Shown here one piece after another: positions 47,872 through 57,690 of a stretch of 64,000 nucleotides of DNA. The stretch covers positions 38,260 to 102,259 of the forward strand of contig JAKPGL010000001.1 of NCBI GenBank assembly GCA_029550925.1, given 5' to 3'. Below the pieces are notes generated by a model. It had not been told where the DNA came from, made no database searches, and worked only from the letters and a program-made list of their open reading frames with translations. Source of the DNA: Planctomycetota bacterium. GTDB lineage: Bacteria; Planctomycetota; Planctomycetia; Pirellulales; Thermoguttaceae. Every line of letters starts with the position of its first letter. Position 1 is the stretch's first letter. Both the position numbers and the translations under genes were made by a program.

Positions 47872-49683
47872 GTGTTGATTGGACCGGTGTTGACACGGGA
47901 AATGGCGGTGGCCCCCCGACGGGCTAGAAACTATGGCACCCGATCGGGGTATGTGGGTGGTCTTTTGGGTGTGGCGGCTACGGCTTGGTTGGTGCTGGCC
48001 GGCGCCCAATTGATCCGGAATCCAGGAGATATGGCCCGATTTGGGGCGATCGTGTTCCAACTGTTGGCGGTGCTGCAACTGGTGTTGGCGGTGTTTTTTT
48101 CCGGGCTGATGTCTGCCACCGCCGTCGCCCAGGAGAAGGATCGGCGGACCCTGGAACTACTGCTTTTGACCCGACTGGCCAACCACGAATTGGTGCTGGG
48201 CAAACTGCTAGCTTCGGTGCTGAATGTCTTGGTGCTTTTGGCGGCGGGATTGCCGATCTTTTTGCTCATGGGGTTGTGGGGGGGCGTGTCGTTACGGCAA
48301 ATCAGCGGCTGCGTTGCAGTAACTCTGGGAAGCGTGCTGATGTGCGGCAGTCTTGGCGCCGCCTTGGCCTTCTGGCGGGAGAAAACTCTGCAAAGTCTAA
48401 CCATGACGGTTTTGGCGGCGGTGCTTTGGATCGCCTTTTGGGAGGCGGCGGCTGCCGGCGGATTCGGGGCCGATTGGCTGGGCGTTTCTACCCGTCAATG
48501 GGCGGCCGCCATGAGCCCTTGGCAGGCGATTTTGGCGGCCATTCGGCCAGTAACCGCCGACGAAACCTTGCTGGGCTTGTGGACCCCTCCGGTCGTCTGG
48601 TTTCTGGGAACCTCGCTCGGATTGGCCGGTCTGCTCAACGGGATCGCCATTGCACGGGTGCGGGTCTGGAATCCATCCCAGCAAACGTACACCCCGCCGC
48701 CGGAAGAACGCCCGATGACCAGTATTTGGTCCGACGAAGAAACTCAGACGCCGATCCTAGGACCTCAGCCAGCGCCCGTCGGGGCCGAAGCCGTTGGTGC
48801 TGGCGTACAGCCCACGCACCGCGTCGTCTGGGACAACCCGATTATTTGGCGAGAGATACGCACCTGGGCTTATGGTCGAAAAATCATTCTGGTCAAGGCT
48901 GTCTATTGGCTCCTATGGGCGGGGGCGGCCTTGGTCTTGTGGAATGCGCTGCGGTCGGAAGAACCAGCGGCAAAATCCGCCCTGGCAATGCCCCTTTTGC
49001 CTATGTGTGTTTTGAGTCTGATGTTGGTCAACGTCCAGGCGGTAATCTCGATGACTACGGAACGAGACGCCGGCGCGATGGACCTGCTTTTGGTGAGCGA
49101 CTTGAGTCCAGCGGCGATCATTTTCGGCAAATTGGGCGGGGTATGGTACAACTGCATGGATTTTGTGCTTTTGCCGGTATTGTTGTGTGTAGGTATATGG
49201 CTTGCCGGGGCGGTGAGTTTTGAAAACTTTCTGTATTTGACCATTGGTCTGCTAGTGCTTTTCGGTTTCGTTTCCATATTAGGCGTCCATACCGGAATGA
49301 CGTTTCCCAATAGCCGAACCGCCATCGCCGTCAGTCTGGGGACCGTCTTCTTCCTGTGCGTGGGGGTGGCGGTCTGCATAATGATCATGGCGGCGTTCAG
49401 CGGTTCGTTTCAGGCGCAGTTGCAGCCGTTTTTGGCCGTCATGGTAGGCGGCGGATTAGGACTTTACGCGGTGATGGGATTTCGGACCCCCTCGGCGGCC
49501 AAAGCGTTGGCGGCCTTCGGATGCCCTTTGGCCGCCTTCTATGCCATTACCAGCTTTTTGCTCGGATATACGTTGGGGGTGTTTCTGGTAGTGGTGGGGG
49601 CTTATGGATTTGCCGCCGCCGCCTTGTTAGTGCCGGCCCTGGCCGAGTTCGACGTTGCCACCGGTCGGACCACGGTGGATTAG
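47872..49683 (+). CDS. ABC-transporter-type membrane permease, two-part
   Basis: This encodes about 603 residues starting at GTG. Two membrane halves are seen, each with about six helices, separated by a soluble linker around residues 265-320. Each half has an ABC-2-permease-like charged start followed by hydrophobic helices: AVAQEKDRRTLELLLLTRLA in the first and MTTERDAGAMDLLLVSDLSP in the second, a strikingly parallel motif. This fits a duplicated ABC-2 permease. No ATPase gene is adjacent, so its partner is elsewhere or absent. The cargo is unknown. Confidence 0.78.
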   Translation: MLIGPVLTREMAVAPRRARNYGTRSGYVGGLLGVAATAWLVLAGAQLIRNPGDMARFGAIVFQLLAVLQLVLAVFFSGLMSATAVAQEKDRRTLELLLLTRLANHELVLGKLLASVLNVLVLLAAGLPIFLLMGLWGGVSLRQISGCVAVTLGSVLMCGSLGAALAFWREKTLQSLTMTVLAAVLWIAFWEAAAAGGFGADWLGVSTRQWAAAMSPWQAILAAIRPVTADETLLGLWTPPVVWFLGTSLGLAGLLNGIAIARVRVWNPSQQTYTPPPEERPMTSIWSDEETQTPILGPQPAPVGAEAVGAGVQPTHRVVWDNPIIWREIRTWAYGRKIILVKAVYWLLWAGAALVLWNALRSEEPAAKSALAMPLLPMCVLSLMLVNVQAVISMTTERDAGAMDLLLVSDLSPAAIIFGKLGGVWYNCMDFVLLPVLLCVGIWLAGAVSFENFLYLTIGLLVLFGFVSILGVHTGMTFPNSRTAIAVSLGTVFFLCVGVAVCIMIMAAFSGSFQAQLQPFLAVMVGGGLGLYAVMGFRTPSAAKALAAFGCPLAAFYAITSFLLGYTLGVFLVVVGAYGFAAAALLVPALAEFDVATGRTTVD

Positions 49684-49698
49684 TCCACGAGGCATGTC

Positions 49699-50988
49699 AT
49701 GTCGCCCTGGTGGATGGGTTATGCTCCCTGGTTGATCGGGATGGGGGGCCTCTTGTTGGCTTCCGGTTTTTTTTCCGCTTCGGAAGCGGCCCTATTTTCT
49801 TTAAGCCCCGCCGATCGTCGTCGGATGGCCTCCGGGTCCCGCACGCAGCAACTCGCAGCCCGACTCGTTCGAGATGCGGATCGTCTGCTGACAGCGGTGT
49901 TGTTTTGGAACCTGCTGGTGAATGTCCTTTATTTTACGATCGCATCGATCGTCGGAATTGGGCTCCAGCAGGAGCATGGACCTGCATTTTCCGGCCCATT
50001 CGCCCTGGGAGCGTTGGCGGCTTTGATTGTCCTGAGCGAAGTCCTACCAAAGACTCTGGCGGTGGTTCAACCCCGTTGGATGGCCTCTTGGGTCAGTCTG
50101 CCGTTGGAGGCGGCTATCCGAGTGGTGGACCCGCTGTTGCCGGTGCTTCGGCATATGGCCCAAATTTCGCAACGGCTCTTTTGCCCCCGGTTTGAACCAG
50201 AACCCTACCTGCATCTACGGGATTTGGAACGGGCCGTCGAACTGGCCACTGCCGACGACCCCACAGGCCGAGCAGAACACGCCCCGTTGCTCCAGCAGGA
50301 ACAAGAGTTGCTGCAAAGTCTGGTGCTTCTGTCGGAGATGCGGGTCGAGGAACTCATGCGTCCCCGAACGCAATTGGTCCTCTTTCGACCGCCGGTAGAA
50401 TGGCGCCACATCCAGGACGCCCCGCCTCCCAGCGGCTATCTGTTTGTCGCCGATCCGCAAACCGATGAAATCATCGCCGCCATAAGCCTCCGGCGGGTGA
50501 ACCCTTTGCGGCCTATTTTTGCCGCAGATCAAACGGACGAGGTGCTTTATGTCCCTTGGTGTATCACGGTGGCCGAGGCGTTGCAGCAAATGATCGACCA
50601 ATCTCGCCCCGCCGCGGTGGTGATCAATGAATATGGAGAAACCATCGGCGTCCTGACGCTAGAGGATGTGTTGGAAAGCCTCTTTCAACCGACCTCCAGC
50701 CGAACTCAACGCCTGTTGCATCGCCCGTCGTTACGGCAGGTGCGTCCTGGGGTTTGGGAAGCCGCTGGGATCACCAGCCTGCGGCGGATCGTCCGGCATT
50801 TTCGGATCGAACGCCCGCCCGCCCATGCCGCCACCGTAGCTGGGTTGTTCCTCGAACAATTAGGCCGGTTTCCCGCTCCGGGAGATACCTGTCGTTGGGG
50901 GCCTTTAGAATTCAGGGTCATTTCCGTCTGGCAACCGGCCCAGATGCTCGTCGAAGTGCGACTCCTGCCCGAGGAGCATTCGCCGTGA
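49699..50988 (+). CDS. CNNM/CorC-like DUF21 + CBS transporter-associated protein
   Basis: This encodes 429 residues. A DUF21 membrane domain with FFSASEAALFSLSPADRRRM and several helices fills residues 1-~180. A CBS pair follows (VEELMRPRTQLVLF, AAVVINEYGETIGVLTLEDV), then a CorC_HlyC-like domain (WEAAGITSLRRIVRHFRIER). Family members act in magnesium or divalent-cation export and homeostasis. The next gene overlaps it by 4 bases, so the two are translationally coupled. Confidence 0.86.
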   Translation: MSPWWMGYAPWLIGMGGLLLASGFFSASEAALFSLSPADRRRMASGSRTQQLAARLVRDADRLLTAVLFWNLLVNVLYFTIASIVGIGLQQEHGPAFSGPFALGALAALIVLSEVLPKTLAVVQPRWMASWVSLPLEAAIRVVDPLLPVLRHMAQISQRLFCPRFEPEPYLHLRDLERAVELATADDPTGRAEHAPLLQQEQELLQSLVLLSEMRVEELMRPRTQLVLFRPPVEWRHIQDAPPPSGYLFVADPQTDEIIAAISLRRVNPLRPIFAADQTDEVLYVPWCITVAEALQQMIDQSRPAAVVINEYGETIGVLTLEDVLESLFQPTSSRTQRLLHRPSLRQVRPGVWEAAGITSLRRIVRHFRIERPPAHAATVAGLFLEQLGRFPAPGDTCRWGPLEFRVISVWQPAQMLVEVRLLPEEHSP

Positions 50989-51986
50989 GTGATATTGTTT
51001 TTCCATTCGTGTTCGGAGCCATCGGCCTGGCGCTGAGTGCGTTTTTCAGCGGCGCCGAAACCGGCCTGTATCGGGCGTCTCGGATTCGGCTTCGTGTGGA
51101 GGCGGCTGCTGGAGACCCGCTGGCCCGAGTGCTTGTATGGCTGGTGTATCGGCCCGGTCTTTTTGTCGCCACTGCCTTGGTCGGCAATAACCTGGCAAAC
51201 AATATGGTTTCTTTCGCGGTGGTGCTGTTTAGTCAGACGGCGTTTCCTCAGCAAGGCCATTTGGCCGAATTGCTCCTGACCGCCCTTTTAGCCCCGGCCA
51301 TTTTTGTCTATGGAGAACTGTTGCCCAAATATCTTTTCCTCCGGGCGCCGAATCGACTATTGCGCCGGGAAGGATTCCTATTTTTCCTGTTTACTCTGTT
51401 GTTTTTACCAGTCAGCGTTTTTGTGTGGGGGATCAATTTTTTGGTCAACCGACTTTTGGGCCGACCCGCACAACCGGTGCGGTTCCGCCTAGCACGGCGA
51501 GAACTCCGTCGCATCCTGGAAGATGCTCACGAAGTGGGCGTGCTTCAGCCCATTCAGCGATGGCTCGCCGAGGCTGTCTTCACCTTGGCCGAACAACCCA
51601 TCGCTCAGTTCGCCCTTCCGATAGAAAACTTCCCCAAAGTGCGAACAGATAAACGCAAAAAGGAACTCCTCGAACTGGCCTACGGAAGCCAATGGAACAC
51701 CATTTTAGTCGAAGACGCCTCTTCCGACGGGCGATATGTCGGCTATGTGGAACTCTGGGAACTGGCCGTTCAAAAAGAAGACGCCCTAGGGCCGATCCAT
51801 CCGTTGCACTCGATTCCGAGCGACGAAAAGTATCTGACCGTTTTGATTCAGATGGAACGACAAAAGATGCGTCTGGCCGCCATAGTCGATCGCCAAGGGA
51901 AGACCCTCGGACTCCTGAGCTTAGTGCATCTTCGGGATCGACTTTTTTCGGCCCGTGCTTCCTTCCCGCCGTCTCCGGTAAGCTAA
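50985..51986 (+). CDS. second DUF21/CBS protein, lacking CorC C-terminal domain
   Basis: This encodes 333 residues from a GTG at 50985 that overlaps the previous stop (GTGA). A DUF21 domain is visible (ALSAFFSGAETGLYRASRIR and NNLANNMVSFAVVLF), then a CBS-like region (RLAAIVDRQGKTLGLLSLVH). It ends soon after the CBS region, so the CorC_HlyC domain of its neighbour is missing. The coupling suggests a heteromeric cation-transport pair. Confidence 0.84.
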   Translation: MSDIVFPFVFGAIGLALSAFFSGAETGLYRASRIRLRVEAAAGDPLARVLVWLVYRPGLFVATALVGNNLANNMVSFAVVLFSQTAFPQQGHLAELLLTALLAPAIFVYGELLPKYLFLRAPNRLLRREGFLFFLFTLLFLPVSVFVWGINFLVNRLLGRPAQPVRFRLARRELRRILEDAHEVGVLQPIQRWLAEAVFTLAEQPIAQFALPIENFPKVRTDKRKKELLELAYGSQWNTILVEDASSDGRYVGYVELWELAVQKEDALGPIHPLHSIPSDEKYLTVLIQMERQKMRLAAIVDRQGKTLGLLSLVHLRDRLFSARASFPPSPVS

Positions 51987-52042
51987 GGATGCCGAAAGAG
52001 ACGATATGGTGTCTCTCTCCCCGTCCCCCGGATTACGAAGCC

Positions 52043-52291
52043 CTATTGCGGACGGACCTTTTGATAGCCCAGCCCTTTCAGCACAAAAAGCATCTCTTCA
52101 TAGGTGATGAACCGGCGCCGATGGGTGAGCTTGTACTGGTCAATGGCCTGGGCAAGTTCTTGGGCTTCGGGCGAGAGCCCTTCATGGCTATTGCCGAATT
52201 GCCGACGTTCTACGCCCGGCGGGATCGCCGGAAGCTCATGTTTCCGACGTTCCACAAAAGTCGTAGGAAACGTTTCTAACAATTGGCTCAT
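52043..52291 (-). CDS. small protein, conserved-looking, unknown
   Basis: This encodes 82 residues; an AAAGGA site precedes ATG 52291. The core SPEAQELAQAIDQYKLTHRR followed by RFITYEEMLFVLKGLGYQKV looks like a folded helical domain with a basic turn. I recall similar short proteins in planctomycetes but cannot name a function. No membrane segment or signal is present. Confidence 0.65.
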   Translation of the reverse strand: MSQLLETFPTTFVERRKHELPAIPPGVERRQFGNSHEGLSPEAQELAQAIDQYKLTHRRRFITYEEMLFVLKGLGYQKVRPQ

Positions 52292-52478
52292 CAGACCGGT
52301 CCTTTCTTTTTTTTGCGTAGATTGACCAGCTTACTATGCCATCACCCCCCGCTTAATTAAGTTTAGCCCACAAATCTTGCCCAAGCGCTTTCTTTTCTAA
52401 AACGAAATCTTGGGAGGGCCTAAAGTGCAACTTTTTGGGGGAATCTATTAGTATATACGGGGGGTTCGAGAAAAGCAC

Positions 52479-53390
52479 TTATCGGGGGAGCAAGGCCTGA
52501 ACGGGTTGAACCGATTCCAATTGGGAGAAAAGTTCTCGACTGGGGGCATGGTTTGGGTCCAAGGCGAGCGCGTGTTGAAGGGTTTGTTGAGCCCGTCGCA
52601 ATCGGCCTGTAGCGGCCTCGGCCTGGGCCAACTGGTAAAGCCACTCCGCTGAGGGGCCTCCCCGCTGGATCGCTAGCGAGAGTGCTTCGACCGCATCTTG
52701 AGGACGGTTCAAGGCTAGATACGCAAGTCCTTGTAAATAAAAGATTTGCGGCGGTTCTTCTCCGGGGGAATAGGTGTCGGCCAAGCGATGCAAGGTCGCC
52801 AAGGCTCGATCCGGCTGGTTGGCGGCCCGATACACCTCCGCGATTTCCAGAAGTACTTCCGGCTGGTTTGGTGCATAGCTGAGCGCCCGGTGATAGTCGG
52901 CCAAAGCCGACCGAAAATCTCCCACCTGCTGAGCTACCCGCGCACGAACCACCCAGGCATCGGGCAACTGGGGATTCAGTTCGATCGCTCGGTTTGCATA
53001 CTGCCGAGCCAAGTGGATCTGCCCCATCGCCAACTGCATTTCCGCCATTCGGGCCGGGATCGCGGCATCCTCCGACGCCAAGCGACTTACTTCCTCTAAT
53101 TGTCGGAGTGCTTCCTGCCGTTGGCCCTTGGCCCAAAGGGCCTCCGCATACACCTGACGCGCATCCAAGTCCGCCGGGCAGGTGTGCACCGCCTGCTCCG
53201 AAAAGGCCAACGCCTGGTCCCACTGCTGTTGTCCCAGGGCCGCCACCGCCTGCCGACTCAGTTGCCGGGAGGCCAGCAGAGTCTTTTCCACCGGCTGGGT
53301 CGGGTGCAATAATCGACACCCCTGCCCAATCACTTGCCCCCCCAGCAACATCAGCAGTATTCCGATCGGATAGGTTCGCACCGCCAACAA
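52479..53390 (-). CDS. TPR-repeat lipoprotein
   Basis: This encodes about 303 residues; the start is a TTG, with a GTG at 53381 as an alternative. A hydrophobic N-terminus ends in GQVIGQGC, a weak lipobox. Tetratricopeptide repeats fill the rest: QAVAALGQQQWDQALAFSEQ, EALRQLEEVSRLASEDAAIP, HLARQYANRAIELNPQLPDA and ALADYHRALSYAPNQPEVLL, then a further set. TPR lipoproteins usually scaffold envelope complexes; the partner is unknown. Confidence 0.72.
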   Translation of the reverse strand: MLAVRTYPIGILLMLLGGQVIGQGCRLLHPTQPVEKTLLASRQLSRQAVAALGQQQWDQALAFSEQAVHTCPADLDARQVYAEALWAKGQRQEALRQLEEVSRLASEDAAIPARMAEMQLAMGQIHLARQYANRAIELNPQLPDAWVVRARVAQQVGDFRSALADYHRALSYAPNQPEVLLEIAEVYRAANQPDRALATLHRLADTYSPGEEPPQIFYLQGLAYLALNRPQDAVEALSLAIQRGGPSAEWLYQLAQAEAATGRLRRAQQTLQHALALDPNHAPSRELFSQLESVQPVQALLPR

Positions 53391-53971
53391 AGCCCCTTCC
53401 TGGTCGATTCGAAAAACGCTCTATTTTTCCCTATGTCATAGGCTATCTTGCTGCTCCAACCGTATCCTTTATTACGCCGCCCATTATCCTAGCGATTGGA
53501 CGGATAAACAATGGGAAAATTTGGCACAAGACATGGCGGGTCAATACTACCCGCAAGAGGGAGGCTCGCGGAGGAAGAACTTCTCGACAACCGATCTGAA
53601 TTTCTAGGGGTACTCGGGAAATACTCAACATATAGGGGCCAAACATACGGAACCGCAAAATGTTGTGTTTTTTTGTTGAGCTTAGTTCCATGTTTTTCTG
53701 GGAGAAATTGGGCGAAGACCGACTTTTTCCCACCAATAAAAGCCTGAAGGATTGACCATCGCTCTCTTCGCGGACTGCCAGAGATGGGAAACCATGGTCC
53801 AATTCTCCCCGAAAGGGGGGACAAAAACAGGGATTTGTCCCCGGCCCCCCTGAGGGGATGGATAGACAAGAGGGGTTCGACCGATCTAAAATGCAGGTTT
53901 GCAGATTCTGACAGGCAAGCGGTTTGCCTGCTCCAAAACGAAGTTTTTCCTTTTGCCCCAGGGAGGTCTGA
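53391..53971. other. intergenic region with a 9-base inverted repeat
   Basis: About 580 bases separate the TPR gene (minus) from rpsU (plus). GGGGACAAA (53817-53825) and TTTGTCCCC (53834-53842) form a perfect 9-pair hairpin with an 8-base loop, 130 bases before rpsU. No gene is supported; the structure may lie in the rpsU leader or be an operator-like site. Confidence 0.45.
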
Positions 53972-54166
53972 GTGGTCAAGTTGATTTTGCGTCAGAATGA
54001 GTCGATCCAAGAGGCGGTTCGTCGATTCCGAAAGCTAGTCGAACGCAGTGGGATCAAACGGGAAATCCGCCGGCGAGAGTACTACGAAAAACCGAGCGTC
54101 ATTAAGCGCCGGGCCCGAATCCGGGCCGAGCGGCGAGCCCGACAAAATCGCACTCCGCTCGCCTAG
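53972..54166 (+). CDS. rpsU: 30S ribosomal protein S21
   Basis: This encodes 64 residues starting with GTG behind GGGAGG. The sequence [20 protein letters not shown] and [20 protein letters not shown] matches bS21, the small basic subunit protein needed for initiation. It is isolated; dnaG and rpoD are not downstream as they are in E. coli. Confidence 0.92.
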   Translation: MVKLILRQNESIQEAVRRFRKLVERSGIKREIRRREYYEKPSVIKRRARIRAERRARQNRTPLA

Positions 54167-54416
54167 AAGTTTTCCTCCTTCTTCCGTGGCCGCCTTTTTT
54201 CAGATTCGGCGGCTGGGATCTCTGAGTGGACGTTCTGGAAAAGCGCTATCTTCTTAACGGGTAAGGAGTTACGACAACGACGCTGCCGGGGGCTTAAAAC
54301 CGTACCTCTTTTCAGACCTATGGGACAAGGCAACTTCCCGCCAGTTTTCAGAAAGCGTCGATAGTCAATCCAAACGTCCCTGAATATCCATAAAAAGCCC
54401 GCTCGGAGACAAGCGG

Positions 54417-55700
54417 ATGGGTATTTTGGTTCTGAACGCCGGTTCTAGCACAGTAAAGTTTGCCCTGTTCGGTTTCGACACGTTGGAGGTTCTGGTTCGA
54501 GGGCTTTTGGATTGGGCGGGAAAGACCGGGCAAGCTACTGTTCGAATGGAAATGCCCGGCCAAGGGCCTATACGTCAAGACCTGGAAGTGCCCTCTTACC
54601 GAGAGGCCGTCTTTGCTGCTTTGAACCTTTTGCAACGGAGCTTCGGTACGTCCGGCGTCGCCCTGACCAATCGTGGAACCGGCGCGGCCTCTGCCGCCTC
54701 CGAAAAAGCCGCTGAGGGCAACTTCGGCCAGAAGATTCGGATCGTCGGCCATCGGCTGATCCACGGCGGCGAGGAAATCCGCACTCCCGTCTGGATCGAC
54801 GCCCAAATGAAACAGACCATTGCCCGCTACCGGCATTTAGCCCCGCTGCACATTCCGGCCGGTTTGGAGGCCATTGCCGCTGCGGAAGAAGCCCTGCCGG
54901 GCACGCCGCAGATCGGCGTGTTCGACACGGCGTTTTTTGCCGACATTCCGCCGGCCGCCTATTTGTATCCGGTGCCTTACGAGTGGTACACCCAGTGGGG
55001 CATCCGGCGGTACGGATTTCACGGCACAAGCCATGCCTATTGCACCGAGCGGGCCGCCCAGTTGCTGGACCGACCGGTCGAACAGGTGAATCTGATCATC
55101 TGTCATCTTGGCCAGGGCAGCTCGGCAACGGCCGTCCAGGCCGGTAAAGCCATTACCAATACGATGGGCTTTACCCCGCTGGAAGGCTTTATGATGGGCA
55201 GCCGATCCGGCACGGTCGATCCGGGCATTTTGCTTTATGTCATGCGGGAGCACGGCCTGAGCGTCGAAGAGCTGGACCACATCCTTCATCACCGATCGGG
55301 CCTTTTGGGTCTGTCGGGCGTTTCGTCCGATTTTCGGCAGGTAGAAGCTGCCGCCGCCCAGGGCAACCAGCGGGCCCAACTTGCTCTGGATGTCTATGCC
55401 TATCGGGTGCGGGCCATGGTGGGGTCGCTGGCGGTTACTTTGGGCCGGGTGGATGCCTTGGTTTTCACCGGAGGTATTGGTGAAAACTCTTCTTGGTTGC
55501 GAAAAGAGGTGTGCCGGGGCCTGGAATGTATCGGCGTCCATCTCGACCCGGAGAAAAACCAGCATCTACGTCCGGATACCGATATTGCCCAGGCCGCCAG
55601 CCCCGTCCGTGTGCTTCTGATCCATACCCGCGAAGACTACATGATCGCCCGCTGCGCCCGTCAGATGCTGCTGGAGCGAACGACGCCTGAAATTCGGTAA
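54417..55700 (+). CDS. ackA: acetate kinase
   Basis: This encodes 427 residues, about 25 longer than usual because of an Ala/Ser-rich insertion near residue 85. It converts acetyl phosphate and ADP to acetate and ATP, or the reverse. Motifs seen are VLNAGSSTVKFALFG, RIVGHRLIHGGEE, FDTAFFADIPP, YGFHGTSHAY and GFTPLEGFMMGSRSGTVDPG. The canonical HLGNG is HLGQG here. Phosphotransacetylase is not adjacent. Confidence 0.93.
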   Translation: MGILVLNAGSSTVKFALFGFDTLEVLVRGLLDWAGKTGQATVRMEMPGQGPIRQDLEVPSYREAVFAALNLLQRSFGTSGVALTNRGTGAASAASEKAAEGNFGQKIRIVGHRLIHGGEEIRTPVWIDAQMKQTIARYRHLAPLHIPAGLEAIAAAEEALPGTPQIGVFDTAFFADIPPAAYLYPVPYEWYTQWGIRRYGFHGTSHAYCTERAAQLLDRPVEQVNLIICHLGQGSSATAVQAGKAITNTMGFTPLEGFMMGSRSGTVDPGILLYVMREHGLSVEELDHILHHRSGLLGLSGVSSDFRQVEAAAAQGNQRAQLALDVYAYRVRAMVGSLAVTLGRVDALVFTGGIGENSSWLRKEVCRGLECIGVHLDPEKNQHLRPDTDIAQAASPVRVLLIHTREDYMIARCARQMLLERTTPEIR

Positions 55701-55759
55701 ACACTCATTTGCAGCCCCCAACCGCTCGGATCGCCGAACGAGAACCCTCCTTTCCCAAA

Positions 55760-55799
55760 AAGCGAAGGGGTACGGCATTTTGCCGCACCCCATACGCTT
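55760..55799 (-). terminator. intrinsic terminator (probably bidirectional)
   Basis: GGGGTACGGC, a 5-base loop and GCCGCACCCC form a stem with one mismatch, extended by AAGCG/CGCTT. On the minus strand it is followed by a T-run, ending the outer-membrane gene; on the plus strand it closes ackA. Confidence 0.72.
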
Positions 55800-55896
55800 C
55801 CCCCCTTTTCGTACAAGCCCTGCGCCGGTTTTTACCTCCCCCCTGGAAAATGGGTGGAAGAATCCGCCTTGGGGCTGGGCTTGTTTAGAATTGGAA

Positions 55897-57363
55897 TCAG
55901 TATCGGTAGTTGAAGAACACCTGGACTTCGGCGTCGAAGGCCCGATCGGGCCGATCGTCCACCGGTACCACACCACCCACACCCAGGGTGCAACCTGGAC
56001 CGAATTCAGCGTGGATCCCCATGGTCAGGTTGACCACATCCATCCGGTTCCACACATTGCCGACGCCCAAGGTGCGCACACCCACTGTGCCGGTGAATAC
56101 ATCGGCGTCTTGCAACGGGGTGGTATAGTGAACTTCTACTACCCCTGCCAACCCGGTCAGCCACTTGGCGCACGGATTCTGATACACCCAGTAACCAATG
56201 GCGGCGTCAACATAAAGTAATGTCTGTTCGGTCAGTTCGCCGATGGGCGTATCGTCCAGCACCACTCGGTTCCCATTGAGCGGTACATCGACCTGAAGGA
56301 ATGCCTGGCCGAAAAGCCGCTCTGTAGGTCGAATGGCCGCCGCCCCAAAGGGCAGTAGGTGTACCGCCTCATTATCAATAGCAAACGCTGTGCCGTCGAG
56401 GAAGCCTTGCACGTCGCTGCCGATCGGGATATCCACGCCCACGCCGCCGCCCAAGGCCCACCAGTCGCCGGCGGCCAGATGGCGTTTGAGGATGACGGCC
56501 AAATTGCCGTAGTGGCTTGTACTAACGCCCAATCCTGGTAGGTTAATGGTGGGAGCCATATCCGCTTGGTAGGCGCCGGTAAATGGCATCCGCACTTCGC
56601 ACGACCACACGCCGTCCAAAAACGTCTTTTCGATTCCCAACGTGTATTGATCCAACGAAGCGACCCCCGGACTCCCCGCCGCATCAAACCGTTCGAAGGC
56701 GTTCTGGAAATGGTTGTATTGGAGATACACCCGGTCGGTGGGTGCCAGACGGTTATTTTCGGCGATTTTGACCCGTCGGGCGCCGCCGGCCAGAGGAATA
56801 TCGGCGTACGGCGTTACCCCGGGCGTAAACGCCGCTCCAGCAAAGACCTGCCCTGGGACCGTCAGGCTATCGCCGAACATATAGGGCACATCTTCAGGAC
56901 AGTAGCAGGAGGCTTTTCGACTGTTCGTAGGGGCCGGACAGAATTGGGCTGCATCCGTCGTGGGAGCATCTAAAATCGACAGGGCCGAACCGCCCGGCGC
57001 AGGGCCGCCCGGGGTAGCTCCGGGAGTTTGAACTGCTCCAGGGACGGAAGCGCCATTTTTCGCCGCTGGACCGTTTCCCGGCCTTCCGGTCGCGCCAGAC
57101 GGGGCTTCCGGGGCCGACTTTTTCTGGACGGCGCCGTTGCCCGGCTTTTCGGTTTGGGGAGTAGCGGGTACCGGTTTAGGGGGAGGCAGTGCCGTAGCAT
57201 CCGGTAGCGGCGGAAGCGACGCTGGACCAGAAGAATCGGCAGCTACGGTCTGACCGCTAGCCCGCCACCCGGCTTGCTGTGCCAAACCCTCCGACACGCA
57301 TAACAACCCCGCCATCGCCAGGACCATTCCACCAACAATCAGCCGAACCCTCCTTCTGTGCAT
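55897..57363 (-). CDS. outer-membrane beta-barrel protein
   Basis: This encodes about 488 residues from ATG 57363; the frame extends 69 bases further upstream. A signal peptide (MHRRRVRLIVGGMVLAMAG) is followed by a ~100-residue Pro/Ala/Gly-rich linker, then a beta-rich domain with alternating strands (YLQYNHFQNAF, WALGGGVGVDIP) ending in the aromatic C-terminal signature VQVFFNYRY of BAM-inserted outer membrane proteins. Two Cys-rich patches (CPAPTNSRKASCYCPED) are unusual. Cargo or function is unknown. Confidence 0.75.
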   Translation of the reverse strand: MHRRRVRLIVGGMVLAMAGLLCVSEGLAQQAGWRASGQTVAADSSGPASLPPLPDATALPPPKPVPATPQTEKPGNGAVQKKSAPEAPSGATGRPGNGPAAKNGASVPGAVQTPGATPGGPAPGGSALSILDAPTTDAAQFCPAPTNSRKASCYCPEDVPYMFGDSLTVPGQVFAGAAFTPGVTPYADIPLAGGARRVKIAENNRLAPTDRVYLQYNHFQNAFERFDAAGSPGVASLDQYTLGIEKTFLDGVWSCEVRMPFTGAYQADMAPTINLPGLGVSTSHYGNLAVILKRHLAAGDWWALGGGVGVDIPIGSDVQGFLDGTAFAIDNEAVHLLPFGAAAIRPTERLFGQAFLQVDVPLNGNRVVLDDTPIGELTEQTLLYVDAAIGYWVYQNPCAKWLTGLAGVVEVHYTTPLQDADVFTGTVGVRTLGVGNVWNRMDVVNLTMGIHAEFGPGCTLGVGGVVPVDDRPDRAFDAEVQVFFNYRY

Positions 57364-57630
57364 TTTTCCGATCCCCTTTGAAAAGTGAGTAAAACACCTT
57401 TTCTGACTATGCCTCCCCGAGTTATCCCCCATGCGGAAGGGGGTATCGGGCAGAATGCCAACGATAGTGCCTATTGGGCAAACTCTATCGGTTGTATCGG
57501 TTTTTCGGACTAGATTCGATAATTCCTCTTGAGAAAATCTTTAGGAAAAGTCAAAACGGTTCATCCTGGAAAAATGGGCAAACTGCAACACTTCACTCGA
57601 AGGAGGTACACCTTAGGAAGAAGGCCTGTA

Positions 57631-57690
57631 AATTGTCATTACCGCGTAAGCGGAAACAAGCTTGGATCCCCGTTTTCGCGGAGACGACAC
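57631..57690 (+). repeat. dispersed REP-like repeat, copy B
   Basis: It reads AATTGTCATTACCGC, a short hairpin (CCGC, GTAA, GCGG), then CTTGGATCCCCGTTTTCGCG. It belongs to the family of palindromic elements of the TTGTCATTCCCGC type, seen also at 1995, 59068 and 63977. Confidence 0.6.
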
